The position numbers were made by a program, and so were the translations under genes. From positions 62,001 through 126,000 of the forward strand of contig NZ_AMQH01000006.1 in NCBI RefSeq assembly GCF_000300195.1: a stretch of 64,000 bases of DNA. The letters run 5' to 3'. The stretch comes from Clostridium tunisiense TJ (GTDB lineage: Bacteria > Bacillota > Clostridia > Clostridiales > Clostridiaceae). The notes below the pieces were generated by a model. The model was not told the DNA's origin. It was given only the letters and a program-made list of their open reading frames with translations, and ran no database searches. Positions 45,650 through 54,438 of the stretch are shown here, piece after piece; within the stretch, counting starts at the first letter, position 1; the number at the start of each line of letters is the position of its first letter.

Positions 45650-47350
45650 TTAACCATTACTTAAATCAACAAAATTACTTTCTCCAAACAAATATTTCGC
45701 TCTTTTTATAGCTTCATCAGTAAGAATTGATAAAAAAACTATTGCGAGATTATATTTTGCTCTTGAACATATTACATAAAATAAATGCTCTGTTCTATCG
45801 TATCTTGAGGTCTCAAAATCACTTTTATCAAGATATTTATTTACATTATATTTATTCCAGTCATTATCATTTATAACGCATACGACATTATCATATTCCG
45901 CACCTTTTGTTCCGTGATTAGTTGAAAAGGGTGACGATTCTTTAACTGTATTATATAATCTTCTGAATTGACTATATTTCAAATTAATTATTTCATTAAA
46001 AAATTCATCTTGCAGTTCACTTTTGTTAAAATAGCTTATCAATTTATCAGACATTACTTGTATTTGATTATCATTAACAAATTTAAAAACATCTCCTATT
46101 GTTTCATGTTCCATTTTTATAATTAATTGTTCTAAACTTTCTCTCATTTTTGTCTTATCGTTAAAATTATTAATTGAACGTGGTACTTTTTTAAGCATAC
46201 TTTGTATTCTCTTTTCATTATATAAAACAATAATCTCTTCAATATCAAACAAATAATTGGCAAAAGGGCAATCTCTATTATCCTTATTTTTTAGTAACTG
46301 ATCCTTGTTCTTAAAGTCAGTTTTTTCATATAAATCATGTAATTCCACATATCCGTTTTTAATAGCAATCGATTTTGTGGTTAAATATAATTTTTTAATA
46401 TTAGAATCACCTATGCTTAAGTCTAGCTTAACTCTATTTTGTATAAAATCTTCTGTATTTAAATCTTCATTATTAAGATAGTAGAATAAACATTTTCCAT
46501 GTTTTTCAATTCCACTTTGACTTTGCGTTATATCTGATCTTATTTTATTTAAAATATTAATTACTTCAGTAGAAGATCTATAATTTTCTGTTTTTACAAT
46601 CAGCTCCAAATCGTATTGGGCTCCATCAATTCTACCAATACTGCTATCATATATTTGTTGTATATAATCTCCAAAAAATCCAAGTAATATAGATGTATTA
46701 GGTTTTAAATAATCCAGCAATATCTCCTTAACTTTAGGGCTTGTATCTTGATATTCATCTACAAATATTATCGGATACACGTCATTGATAATCTTATGTA
46801 TGTTATGGTATTTTTTAATTATTGAATTAGCTATATCCAATAATTCATCATGAGATATTTCTCCCTTTCTCCATTTAGGCTTATCACAATAGTTAATATT
46901 ACCTTTATATTCTTCAAAAGATTTTAATGAAATTACATACCGTTCTACTGTTTCTTGTAACCCAATATATTTTTTTGTATTATGATTTTTTATGCTACTA
47001 AGTTCTTTCTGTTTTAACTCAATTTTTTCACAAATATAATTCTTTAATTCTATCCTTAATTCATGCTGGAATGGTTTTATTATATCCCATAAAAACTCAT
47101 GTATTGTACTTACTTTAACTAATTTACTCGATTGTATTCTACTTGAAATTTCATTCTTTGCAACATTTGTATACGTAATACACGCAACTTGCTGCATATT
47201 ATTCTTGAACGCCTCTCCTTTTGTCTTAATTATATACAGTAGGCTTTGTATTAGAGTCCAAGTTTTCCCACTTCCTGCTCCAGCTTCTATCTTAAAACTT
47301 CTATTTTTATCTATACAGTTAAAAACTTTTTCTTCTATTTGGCTAGCCAT
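45650..47350 (-). CDS. gajB: UvrD-like helicase, GajB-like (Gabija defence)
   Basis: A 566-aa superfamily 1 helicase. Motif I GAGSGKT (24-30), Ia ITYTNVAKNEI (58-68), II VDEYQD (197-202), III LLGFFGDYIQQIYD, V THGTKGAEYDNVV and VI YVICSRAKYNLAIVF. It is shorter than cellular UvrD/PcrA (about 720 aa), lacking most of the 1B/2B insert length, as in GajB. It overlaps the nuclease gene by 16 bases and has its own AAGGAGGG. In Gabija the helicase binds the nuclease and activates on phage DNA ends. About 70 aa longer than the B. cereus GajB. Confidence 0.8.
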   Translation of the reverse strand: MASQIEEKVFNCIDKNRSFKIEAGAGSGKTWTLIQSLLYIIKTKGEAFKNNMQQVACITYTNVAKNEISSRIQSSKLVKVSTIHEFLWDIIKPFQHELRIELKNYICEKIELKQKELSSIKNHNTKKYIGLQETVERYVISLKSFEEYKGNINYCDKPKWRKGEISHDELLDIANSIIKKYHNIHKIINDVYPIIFVDEYQDTSPKVKEILLDYLKPNTSILLGFFGDYIQQIYDSSIGRIDGAQYDLELIVKTENYRSSTEVINILNKIRSDITQSQSGIEKHGKCLFYYLNNEDLNTEDFIQNRVKLDLSIGDSNIKKLYLTTKSIAIKNGYVELHDLYEKTDFKNKDQLLKNKDNRDCPFANYLFDIEEIIVLYNEKRIQSMLKKVPRSINNFNDKTKMRESLEQLIIKMEHETIGDVFKFVNDNQIQVMSDKLISYFNKSELQDEFFNEIINLKYSQFRRLYNTVKESSPFSTNHGTKGAEYDNVVCVINDNDWNKYNVNKYLDKSDFETSRYDRTEHLFYVICSRAKYNLAIVFLSILTDEAIKRAKYLFGESNFVDLSNG

Positions 47351-49407
47351 AACAATCCCTCCTTAATATACATTGGAATAACCCAACTTTCATTATTTAT
47401 GTACATCAAGTCAAAAGCAAACTCAGATTTTTTCTTATTATTATCAATATATTTATAAATCCCGTAAGAATTTTCTAGAATACCAGCAGATTGTCCAAAA
47501 CTTTTAATATGATTCTTAATACTACTTAAATTATCTTTATTGCTAAAAATATACTCACTATTTTCGATTATAAATTCTTCTTCAAAAGTTCTTCCACATT
47601 TAAAATCTTGTCTTGTATCATTATTTCTTTGATAGCTTACTGCAAAAGGTTCAGAAATAAGTTCATCAAATTTTTTATATACTAAATCTTTTATGTTTTT
47701 CTCACTAGGCATCCACTCAATAATACATTGATTAGTAGTTACCAAATCATTAATTTCATCTATAGCTATTTCGCTTGCTACCTCATAAGTGCATTGAACT
47801 CCATTTTTATTTTCTTTTACTATTCTTTTACAACAATCAATATCAGTAATCATCAAAGTTTTTACATTTAAAAACTCTAAGAAGTCTTTAAACTTATTCA
47901 TATATGCTCCTCCGATTTCAATTACTGAAATATACTGCTCTGATAGAAGCCTTTTTTTATTCTCTTCATCAATATTGATTTTTTTTAATTCATCATCTAC
48001 CTTTTTTATGAATAAGGGCATTAAAAGTCTTTCACAAACCCCTTCGATTAAAATAATTTTATCTGCAAAAAACATGTCACATTTTACTAAGGATATATAT
48101 TGTTTTAGAAACTTTATTATTTCATTATTCTTAGTTCCATCTAAATTTATAGGATTAAACTTCATTAAGTCTTTAACTTTAGTAGAATGTACTTCTTTGC
48201 TAAAATACCTTATACTTTCAAAATCAGCACTAGCCACAATATGAGATGAATGTGTGGTTACAATAACCTGTGCTTTTATACCATTCTCCTCTAGAAATTC
48301 GTTCAATTTTGTTATAAATGTACTCTGCAATTGAGGGTGCATATGAGCTTCAGGTTCTTCAATAAATATTAAATTTAAATCCGTATGACTTTCTAGTAAC
48401 TTACTCTTAAAGTGGAGAATTTCAGAAATAATGTATATTAAGTTACTATATCCTAAACCATTATATTTTTCTGGCAATAAATATTCTTTATCCTTATAAA
48501 ACATATTTATACTGCTAAATATATTTGTAGGGGTAACATTAGACTTAAGTATTATATTTGCTCCATCTATATTAGGGTATCCAAATTTTGAAAAAGATTT
48601 TGTAAAACCCTCAAAAAAACTCATTAACTTTTCATCTACCTTATCATTTGCAATCACTAACGCACCATTTAGTTCTTCAAACTCTTTTTCTTCTACTATA
48701 AGTGTTTTATTCTTACTCTCAACTTCCTTATATTGCTTTTGAAAAATATTAGATAATTTAGAATTTGATTTACCATTGCTGTCATCAACGCTTCTTTGTG
48801 CTGAAATAAAGCAACTGCCAATTATCTTATTTACATCTGACAACCTTATTAATTCCTGACTTTCATATGGAGAAAATGATTTTATTTTTACACTAAAATG
48901 TTTTTCATATATTTTTTTTATACAATCAACTATTCCTTCAGCACTTTTCTTTCTATCATAATATAGTTTTAAATCTTGTAGGAATAACTGTTTGTTCTCT
49001 ACTGAATATTCAAAATTAATTTTTATAATGTTATTTTCATCTAAGGTAGTCAATAATGGCCTTATGTTACTCCAATTATCATTTTCATCATATTCTACAA
49101 TTATTCTTAGTTCTATTGAAGGAATATTAAGCCCTTCGAAAAAATTTTCTTGAACCTCTTGATCAGCTGGTAAACCTATATACTCTTGAAAAATCTCTTC
49201 AAATTTCTTATAACAATCAATAGAAAAGTCCTCAAAATAAAATGAGTGATTATTAAAAAAAGTATCAAAAATATATGAAAAAGAAGTTTTTCCAGAATTA
49301 TTCTTTCCAACTAAAATTGTTGTTCCTTCTTTAATTTCAACACTATTCTCATCTTCTATAGACTCCAATAATCTATAATTCTTAATTTCAACTTTTTTAA
49401 GTTTCAA
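47335..49407 (-). CDS. gajA: OLD-family ATPase/TOPRIM nuclease, GajA-like (Gabija defence)
   Basis: A 690-aa protein. N-terminal ABC-type ATPase with Walker A GKNNSGKTS (34-42), a signature-region YSNLIYI and Walker B LIFIEEPEAHMHPQLQ; C-terminal TOPRIM nuclease with the acidic ILIEGVCERLLMP and ITDIDCC motifs. This is the class 2 OLD layout that pairs with a UvrD-like helicase in Gabija. Usual GajA is about 580 aa; here the extra length lies in the ATPase insert and the C-terminus. TTG start at 49407 with GGGGGAG. First gene of the pair. Confidence 0.8.
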   Translation of the reverse strand: MKLKKVEIKNYRLLESIEDENSVEIKEGTTILVGKNNSGKTSFSYIFDTFFNNHSFYFEDFSIDCYKKFEEIFQEYIGLPADQEVQENFFEGLNIPSIELRIIVEYDENDNWSNIRPLLTTLDENNIIKINFEYSVENKQLFLQDLKLYYDRKKSAEGIVDCIKKIYEKHFSVKIKSFSPYESQELIRLSDVNKIIGSCFISAQRSVDDSNGKSNSKLSNIFQKQYKEVESKNKTLIVEEKEFEELNGALVIANDKVDEKLMSFFEGFTKSFSKFGYPNIDGANIILKSNVTPTNIFSSINMFYKDKEYLLPEKYNGLGYSNLIYIISEILHFKSKLLESHTDLNLIFIEEPEAHMHPQLQSTFITKLNEFLEENGIKAQVIVTTHSSHIVASADFESIRYFSKEVHSTKVKDLMKFNPINLDGTKNNEIIKFLKQYISLVKCDMFFADKIILIEGVCERLLMPLFIKKVDDELKKINIDEENKKRLLSEQYISVIEIGGAYMNKFKDFLEFLNVKTLMITDIDCCKRIVKENKNGVQCTYEVASEIAIDEINDLVTTNQCIIEWMPSEKNIKDLVYKKFDELISEPFAVSYQRNNDTRQDFKCGRTFEEEFIIENSEYIFSNKDNLSSIKNHIKSFGQSAGILENSYGIYKYIDNNKKKSEFAFDLMYINNESWVIPMYIKEGLLWLAK

Positions 49408-49682
49408 AATAACTCCCCCTAATGTCCATTTTTTTATCTTTTATGATAACATTCCACAAAATATAATAATTTCCTCTTTTATAACAAATTTTCATAATAT
49501 GAAAAAAATAGAATATCGAGCTTCTTTCATACTTTTCTAGCTTTTTACAGTTTATCTGTATATATTAAATTTTGTATTCTATATACTCATCCAATGAAAT
49601 TATTATAAATTATAGCGTTTTCTATTATTGTAGGAGAGTCTGCATTTTTTAAATAAGATTTACGTCTTAATATTCAGCATTT
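49408..49682. other. Upstream of the Gabija-like pair
   Basis: AT-rich; must hold the operon promoter. No gene seen. Confidence 0.4.
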
Positions 49683-50014
49683 TCATATTTTATTGCTTTG
49701 CTGATTTTCAAATTCCTTGACTAATTTATGATATGTATTCCTTTTTAAATGTAACTTTTGCATTGCTTCATTACCATTTATTTCTCTATTCTTCCATTTA
49801 CCATAAATATCATCCCAATTATCTGGATACCCTATTTTTTTCGACCTTTATATTTACCACGGTCTTTTGCAATAGCTATCCCATCAAGCTGTCTCTCTAA
49901 GATATTCGCCCTTTCAAATTCATATATTGCTCCCATCATCGTCAACATTAATTTTCCATTGCTTCTTGAATATCTTCCTTTAAACTTACTGTTATCTTCT
50001 TTTTTCTTTGTGTT
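49683..50014 (-). pseudogene. Degenerate serine recombinase (resolvase/invertase) C-terminal part
   Basis: Reading 50014 to 49832: KLMLTMMGAIYEFERANILERQLDGIAIAKDRGKYKGRKK, the characteristic helix E and arm of small serine recombinases, ended by TAG in a seven-A tract. One base of frameshift in that tract restores the DNA-binding tail (GYPDNWDDIYGKWKNREIN...) to TGA at 49683. The N-terminal catalytic Ser domain is missing. It is probably a relic of the island's or another element's recombination gene. Confidence 0.7.
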
Positions 50015-50072
50015 CTAATTTTTCTACCGTCTACTTTTGTGGTTAAATCCTCCTTTTAGAATTAGGCGTATG

Positions 50073-50126
50073 AAAAAAAGGTCATACACCCATTATCATT
50101 TCTGATAAAAGATGTATAACCTTTTC
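50073..50126 (-). terminator. Island-supplied terminator for rnpB
   Basis: Minus-strand AAAAGGTTATACA pairs with TGTATGACCTTTT and is followed by seven T, 60-110 bases past the rebuilt rnpB 3' end. Confidence 0.7.
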
Positions 50127-50184
50127 GCACCTACAAAGAAGTTAAATACATGCTTTACACCACTTTATATAACTTTCTTTATTA

Positions 50185-50241
50185 AATGGATCGAGTAAGT
50201 CTGTAAGCCGAGTTCTGTATTTGACAATCATCTATCTAGGC
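50185..50241 (-). repeat. Right attachment repeat (functional rnpB 3' end)
   Basis: 57 bases identical to 45297-45353. Here the sequence continues into the intact RNase P RNA, so this copy is the working 3' end. Confidence 0.93.
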
Positions 50242-50546
50242 CCATTGTTACCAAGTGGGCTCAAGCGATACACCCGGAGACGGGACGGGCAGCCCCTATA
50301 TGTCTCCCTATTGATCTTGCTCCAGATGGGGTTTACATAGCCGCAAAGTCGCCAGTGCGCTGGTGAGCTCTTACCTCGCCTTTCCACCCTTACCAGTACA
50401 TGATAAATCATGCCTTTGGCGGTATCTCTCTGTTGCACTTTCCTTAGAGTCGCCTCCACTGGGAGTTACCCAGCACCCTGCCCTATGGAGCTCGGACTTT
50501 CCTCTCCTGAAGTTTCCTTCAGCAGCGATTGTCTGGCTTACTCGCA
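50188..50546 (-). ncRNA. rnpB: RNase P RNA, class A
   Basis: Catalytic RNA that matures tRNA 5' ends. On the minus strand it begins GCGAGTAAGCCAGACAATCGCTGC and ends ACTCGGCTTACAGACTTACTCG-type sequence, so CGAGTAAG and CTTACTCG pair as helix P1. Conserved blocks seen are GAGGAAAGTCCGAGCTCC (P4 5' strand region), AAAGTGCAACAGAGAGATACCGCC and AGAACTCGGCTTACAG (P4 3' strand region). Length about 360 nt, normal. Its last bases are duplicated by the adjacent island. Open frames drawn across it are chance. Confidence 0.96.
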
Positions 50547-50589
50547 AAAACTATATTATCACATATGCTTTTAAAATGCAAATAGTATT

Positions 50590-51399
50590 TTATGCTAAGT
50601 TATAGGGGTCAAAGGTACTTGTTGAAATTATTACCTTATTATTGTGCCCCATATCCTTTAAGATATTGTTTAACTTTTTACCAATGACCTTCATTGGTGG
50701 CCATTCTGTAATAAAATGTCCTGCATCGATAATTGCAATATCCTCTTCTCTCATATCACTAACATGATGATACCTAGTATCCCCTGTGATAATGCAGTCA
50801 CAAGCTTTTTTTCTTACAAGGCTAAAATAATCCTCACCACTGCCATTGACTACTGCAATTGTGTTGATTTCCTTGTTGCCATCACCTACGAATCTTACAA
50901 AAGGAGCATTGTATTTTTCTTTAACTCTATTACATAGTTCTAAAAGAGTAATAGGAGTGTTAACCTTCACTATTCTTCCAACACCGTTATTGTTGTTATC
51001 AAAGGCTTTGTTTACATCTAATACTCTAAAGTTATCGTACCCTAGTAGCTCAGTTGCTATATGATTTAACCCTTCATCAGCGGAATCTAAGTTAGTGTGG
51101 CTAGAGTATACATTTATTTTATTTTCTATAAGCTTAATAAGTTTTCTTCCAAGCAAAGTGTCTGTTGTTATATTTTTAGGCTTTATAAACAATATTGGAT
51201 GATGAGTTAGTATAAGATTACAGCCCTTTTCTATAGCTTCTTCTATGACTTCAAAGGTTACATCTAGTGCCACTAATATTCTATTTATTTCTGCATTTCT
51301 ATCTCCCACCATTAAGCCTACGTTGTCATAGCTCTCTGCTAAGATTGGTGGTGCCATAGTTTCCATTACTTTAATTACATCCTCTACCTTTAAAAACAC
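50590..51399 (-). CDS. Nif3-like dinuclear metal centre protein
   Basis: A 269-aa NIF3/YqfO-family protein. Metal-binding residues appear in LILTHHPILF near the N-terminal third, SHTNLDSADEGLNHI, and DAGHFITEWPPM near the C-terminus. This is the short form without the PII-like insert found in Bacillus YqfO. Function is debated (GTP cyclohydrolase I type 2 is an old, doubtful name). GTG start with AAAGGAG; overlaps trmK by 10 bases, the common Firmicute order. Confidence 0.92.
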   Translation of the reverse strand: MFLKVEDVIKVMETMAPPILAESYDNVGLMVGDRNAEINRILVALDVTFEVIEEAIEKGCNLILTHHPILFIKPKNITTDTLLGRKLIKLIENKINVYSSHTNLDSADEGLNHIATELLGYDNFRVLDVNKAFDNNNNGVGRIVKVNTPITLLELCNRVKEKYNAPFVRFVGDGNKEINTIAVVNGSGEDYFSLVRKKACDCIITGDTRYHHVSDMREEDIAIIDAGHFITEWPPMKVIGKKLNNILKDMGHNNKVIISTSTFDPYNLA

Positions 51400-52088
51400 T
51401 GCAAAAACTCCTTTAACCTGCTTATTAATGTTTCTAATTCCTCTTTGCGCTTTCTTGCTAGTTCTGTTTCTTCTGTTAAATTTTCATAGACTCTAATATA
51501 TTTTCCTAGTTTAAACTGAAGATACTCCTTAAATAGAGGCTGTCTTTTGTTGAGAAGTAGTTCACTTACTTCGTAATATATAGGGTCTATTTCTTTTTTA
51601 TTATTATCATATTTTATTTTCATTATCTCATAATACTTTTCTTCATCTTTTACAATGATTTCATCAATAATAGTATACCCACTATTATAAACATATTCTC
51701 TTAATACCTCTGGGTTTTGTACTGGTTGAACAACAACATAATTTAAGGCTTTAAAAACTCTCTTACTGTCCTCTAGAATGTCCCTAATTAAATTTCCACC
51801 CATACCTGCAATCACTGCTGCTTCAACTTCCTTAGGCTTAACTGTAGTTAACCCTCCCCCTAGTCTAGCAACAATTTTATTTCCCAGATTATAATTTTCA
51901 ATATTCTTTTTCGCCTTTTCCACAGGGCCTTTATTTATATCACTGGCTACAGCAAAGTCTATAATGTTGTTTTTAACTAAGTATATTGGAATATATCCAT
52001 GATCTGTTCCCACATCAACTATACTATTTACATTATTTATTAACTCACTTATAGCTTTTAATCTTTCGCTTAAAACCATATCTCTCAC
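51390..52088 (-). CDS. trmK: tRNA (adenine(22)-N1)-methyltransferase
   Basis: A 232-aa SAM-dependent methyltransferase forming m1A22 in tRNA. SAM-binding motif I is SIVDVGTDHGYIPIYLV (about 20-36); AVIAGMGGNLIRDIL and the NPEVLREYVYNSGY segment are typical of TrmK. The GTG at 52088 has an AAGGAG 12 bases upstream. Coupled to the Nif3-like gene as in Bacillus yqfN-yqfO. Confidence 0.92.
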   Translation of the reverse strand: MRDMVLSERLKAISELINNVNSIVDVGTDHGYIPIYLVKNNIIDFAVASDINKGPVEKAKKNIENYNLGNKIVARLGGGLTTVKPKEVEAAVIAGMGGNLIRDILEDSKRVFKALNYVVVQPVQNPEVLREYVYNSGYTIIDEIIVKDEEKYYEIMKIKYDNNKKEIDPIYYEVSELLLNKRQPLFKEYLQFKLGKYIRVYENLTEETELARKRKEELETLISRLKEFLQCF

Positions 52089-52182
52089 TTTATTTATGTA
52101 CTCCTTATAAATTTAAACTAGCCCTAATAGTTAAATTAGGGCAGGTCAATATTTTATTTAATTTACTTTTAATTTCTTCACT

Positions 52183-53070
52183 TTAAATTGCACTTGTAAT
52201 AATTTTAATTTGTAGAATTAAAAATATCACCGATACTAACAATGCAATGTATAGATACCTATAGGCAGTCTTTCTGTCATATTTTGCACAAAAATATGCT
52301 GCATAATACATACAAAATAATATTGCTGCATTTAATGCTCCATAAATCATTTGTATAGAAACAAACTGTTTATCTGTTCCCATTGTGATTGGTTTAAAGG
52401 TTGCATCAAAAGTTAATGGCATTATATTTGGCAATCTATGAGTTAGATAATTAACTAATGGATTTAAAGTCATTACTATTATCACTGCACTTGTTAAAAA
52501 TAATAGCTTTTTAAACTTTTTATCCTTATATAATTTATTGGGTTTATTAAACTTTACTTCCCACTGTATTTTAAAAATGTTATGTTTGTTTAATAGTTCT
52601 TCAAAAACTTCTGCTTCCTTAGGTGATATGGCATAGTTTATCTCTTCTGTTCTTAAGTAAATCACCGATGTGTTATTGGTTACAAACATTCTTGTTGTAC
52701 CTAAAGTCTTAACCACACTACGACCTAGGGCAAATTTATTTGATGCAATTCCTGAAAGTTTAATTCCTTTAATTTTCCCTGATATTATAGTGTATCCCTT
52801 TATATCTGAAAGGGGTATTATTACTTTCTTTAAATTTCCTATTCCTGTTATTTGTAGTTCATCTTCCGTAATTACATATTTAACAGTAGCCCATAAAAAA
52901 ATGTGGTATAAGTAAAAAACATTACACGCAATTAATAGTGCTCTAAGTAAGTTTAGCACTGTATAAGACCCTGTGTTGTACATTAAAAGCAATAGCAAAA
53001 TATTATACATTACTGCTAATAAAGCTGAATTTACTATTTCAAAGCTTTTTATACCTTTAAATACTCTCAT
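52183..53070 (-). CDS. Membrane protein with bacterial PH-like domain
   Basis: A 295-aa protein: two N-terminal helices (about 12-60), a bacterial PH-like domain (about 62-165, ITEDELQITGIGNLKKVIIPLSDIKGYTIIS), and three C-terminal helices (about 190-210, 235-260, 270-292). Found between sigma-A and TrmK genes in related clostridia by general gene order; function unknown. GGTGGTG precedes the ATG. Confidence 0.7.
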   Translation of the reverse strand: MRVFKGIKSFEIVNSALLAVMYNILLLLLMYNTGSYTVLNLLRALLIACNVFYLYHIFLWATVKYVITEDELQITGIGNLKKVIIPLSDIKGYTIISGKIKGIKLSGIASNKFALGRSVVKTLGTTRMFVTNNTSVIYLRTEEINYAISPKEAEVFEELLNKHNIFKIQWEVKFNKPNKLYKDKKFKKLLFLTSAVIIVMTLNPLVNYLTHRLPNIMPLTFDATFKPITMGTDKQFVSIQMIYGALNAAILFCMYYAAYFCAKYDRKTAYRYLYIALLVSVIFLILQIKIITSAI

Positions 53071-53210
53071 GCTTTCACCACCTTATGGAAATTATAGCAC
53101 AAAAGCTCTTCTGGGTAAATTGTTAAATTGATATAAAGCTTGTTTATCTTAATTTTATTAACTTTATTAACTAAAATTTTAATTTTAAGCTTAATAATGC
53201 CTATAAAAAA

Positions 53211-53248
53211 TTAAACACCCCAATATTTTTTAATATAGGGGTGTTTAA
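53211..53248 (-). terminator. Terminator of rpoD
   Basis: TTAAACACCCC pairs exactly with GGGGTGTTTAA; T-rich on the minus strand. Confidence 0.88.
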
Positions 53249-53291
53249 TTTATTTATATTTACATCTATATTGATATTTAGTTAAGTTTTA

Positions 53292-54416
53292 TTAATCTAA
53301 ATAATCCTTTAATTTCTTACTTCTGCTTGGGTGTCTTAATTTTCTTAAGGCTTTAGCTTCTATTTGTCTTATTCTCTCTCTTGTAACATTGAACTCTTTA
53401 CCTACTTCTTCAAGAGTTCTTGCTCTACCGTCATCAAGTCCGAATCTAAGTCTTAACACTTTTTCTTCCCTTGGAGTTAATGTGCGTAATTGACTAATTA
53501 ATTGTTCTTTTAACATAGTGAAGGCTGCTGCTTCAGCTGGTGCTGGAGCGTCATCATCTGGAATAAAATCACCTAAATGGCTATCTTCCTCTTCACCTAT
53601 TGGAGTTTCTAGAGATACTGGTTCTTGAGCAATTTTCATTATTTCTCGAACTTTATCTACAGACATATCCATGTGTTTTGCTACTTCTTCTGGTAATGGT
53701 TCACGTCCTAGTTCTTGAAGTAACTGTCTTGAAACTCTAATTAATTTGTTTATGGTTTCTACCATGTGTACAGGTATTCTTATAGTCCTTGCTTGATCTG
53801 CAATAGCTCTAGTTATCGCCTGTCTTATCCACCAAGTAGCATAGGTACTGAATTTAAAGCCTTTTCTGTAATCAAATTTTTCTACAGCTTTTATAAGACC
53901 TAAGTTTCCTTCTTGGATTAAGTCAAGGAATAACATTCCTCTTCCTACATATCTTTTAGCTATACTTACAACAAGTCTCAAGTTTGCCTCTGCTAATTTT
54001 TTCTTAGCATATGCATCTCCTTCTTCAATCCTCTGAGCTAACTCCATCTCTTCCTCAGAGGAAAGTAGAGGTACTTTTCCTATTTCCTTTAAATACATTC
54101 TTACAGGGTCATCTATAGCTATACCTTCTGGTATTGAAATGTCTATTTCTTCTTCTTCTTGAACATCGCCTACTACATCAATATCCATTGATTCAAGAAC
54201 TTCGTAGATTTTCTCTATTTGCTCTGGGCTTAAATCTACATCCTCTAGTTCATCCATTATTTCTTTATATGTTAGAGAGCCTTTTTTCTTTCCCTTTTCA
54301 ATTAGGGTTTTTACAATTGTTACTTTTGTATTTTTATCTTTCATATCTTTTGTTTCTTTTGTTTCTTTTGTTTCCTTTATGTCTTTTATGTCTTTTATGT
54401 CTTTTCCGTCTTTCAT
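53292..54416 (-). CDS. rpoD: Primary RNA polymerase sigma factor (sigma-A)
   Basis: A 374-aa sigma-70 housekeeping factor. Region 1.2 ([18 protein letters not shown]), regions 2.3-2.4 ([31 protein letters not shown]), region 3 and region 4.2 ([29 protein letters not shown]) are complete. Unusual N-terminus: after MKDG come three KDI and three KET-type tripeptides from a 9-base tandem repeat (54336-54413). ATG at 54416 is 7 bases after AAAGGAGG; the GTG at 54419 is too close. It lies 20 bases after dnaG, the standard macromolecular synthesis operon. Confidence 0.96.
   Translation of the reverse strand: MKDGKDIKDIKDIKETKETKETKDMKDKNTKVTIVKTLIEKGKKKGSLTYKEIMDELEDVDLSPEQIEKIYEVLESMDIDVVGDVQEEEEIDISIPEGIAIDDPVRMYLKEIGKVPLLSSEEEMELAQRIEEGDAYAKKKLAEANLRLVVSIAKRYVGRGMLFLDLIQEGNLGLIKAVEKFDYRKGFKFSTYATWWIRQAITRAIADQARTIRIPVHMVETINKLIRVSRQLLQELGREPLPEEVAKHMDMSVDKVREIMKIAQEPVSLETPIGEEEDSHLGDFIPDDDAPAPAEAAAFTMLKEQLISQLRTLTPREEKVLRLRFGLDDGRARTLEEVGKEFNVTRERIRQIEAKALRKLRHPSRSKKLKDYLD
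54336..54413 (-). repeat. 9-bp tandem repeats in the rpoD 5' coding region
   Basis: On the coding strand GACATAAAA-like units (three) then GAAACAAAA-like units (three), coding (KDI)3(KET)3. Units of 9 keep the frame whatever the copy number. Confidence 0.8.
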
Positions 54417-54438
54417 CACATTACCTCCTTTCTAAGGT

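Larger units (their letters stand above)
45297..50184. mobile_element. 4.9-kb defence island integrated in the 3' end of rnpB
   Basis: One unit of 4,888 bp between the starts of two perfect 57-bp direct repeats. It carries a Gabija-like gene pair and a broken serine recombinase, and its right end supplies a new terminator for rnpB. The direct repeat within a conserved RNA gene, with one copy restoring it, is the signature of site-specific integration. No intact integrase is inside, so it is now immobile or mobilised in trans. Confidence 0.85.

Noticed and set aside
45650..49407. PARIS, Septu or RecBCD-like system instead of Gabija
   Set aside because: PARIS has separate AAA15 and TOPRIM genes and Septu has an HNH gene; here ATPase and TOPRIM are fused and paired with a UvrD-like helicase.
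49758..50018. 86-codon plus-strand frame in the island
   Set aside because: Antisense to the serine recombinase remnant, whose motifs are recognisable.
50232..50605. Open frames on both strands across rnpB
   Set aside because: They lie over the conserved RNase P RNA and have no ribosome binding sites.
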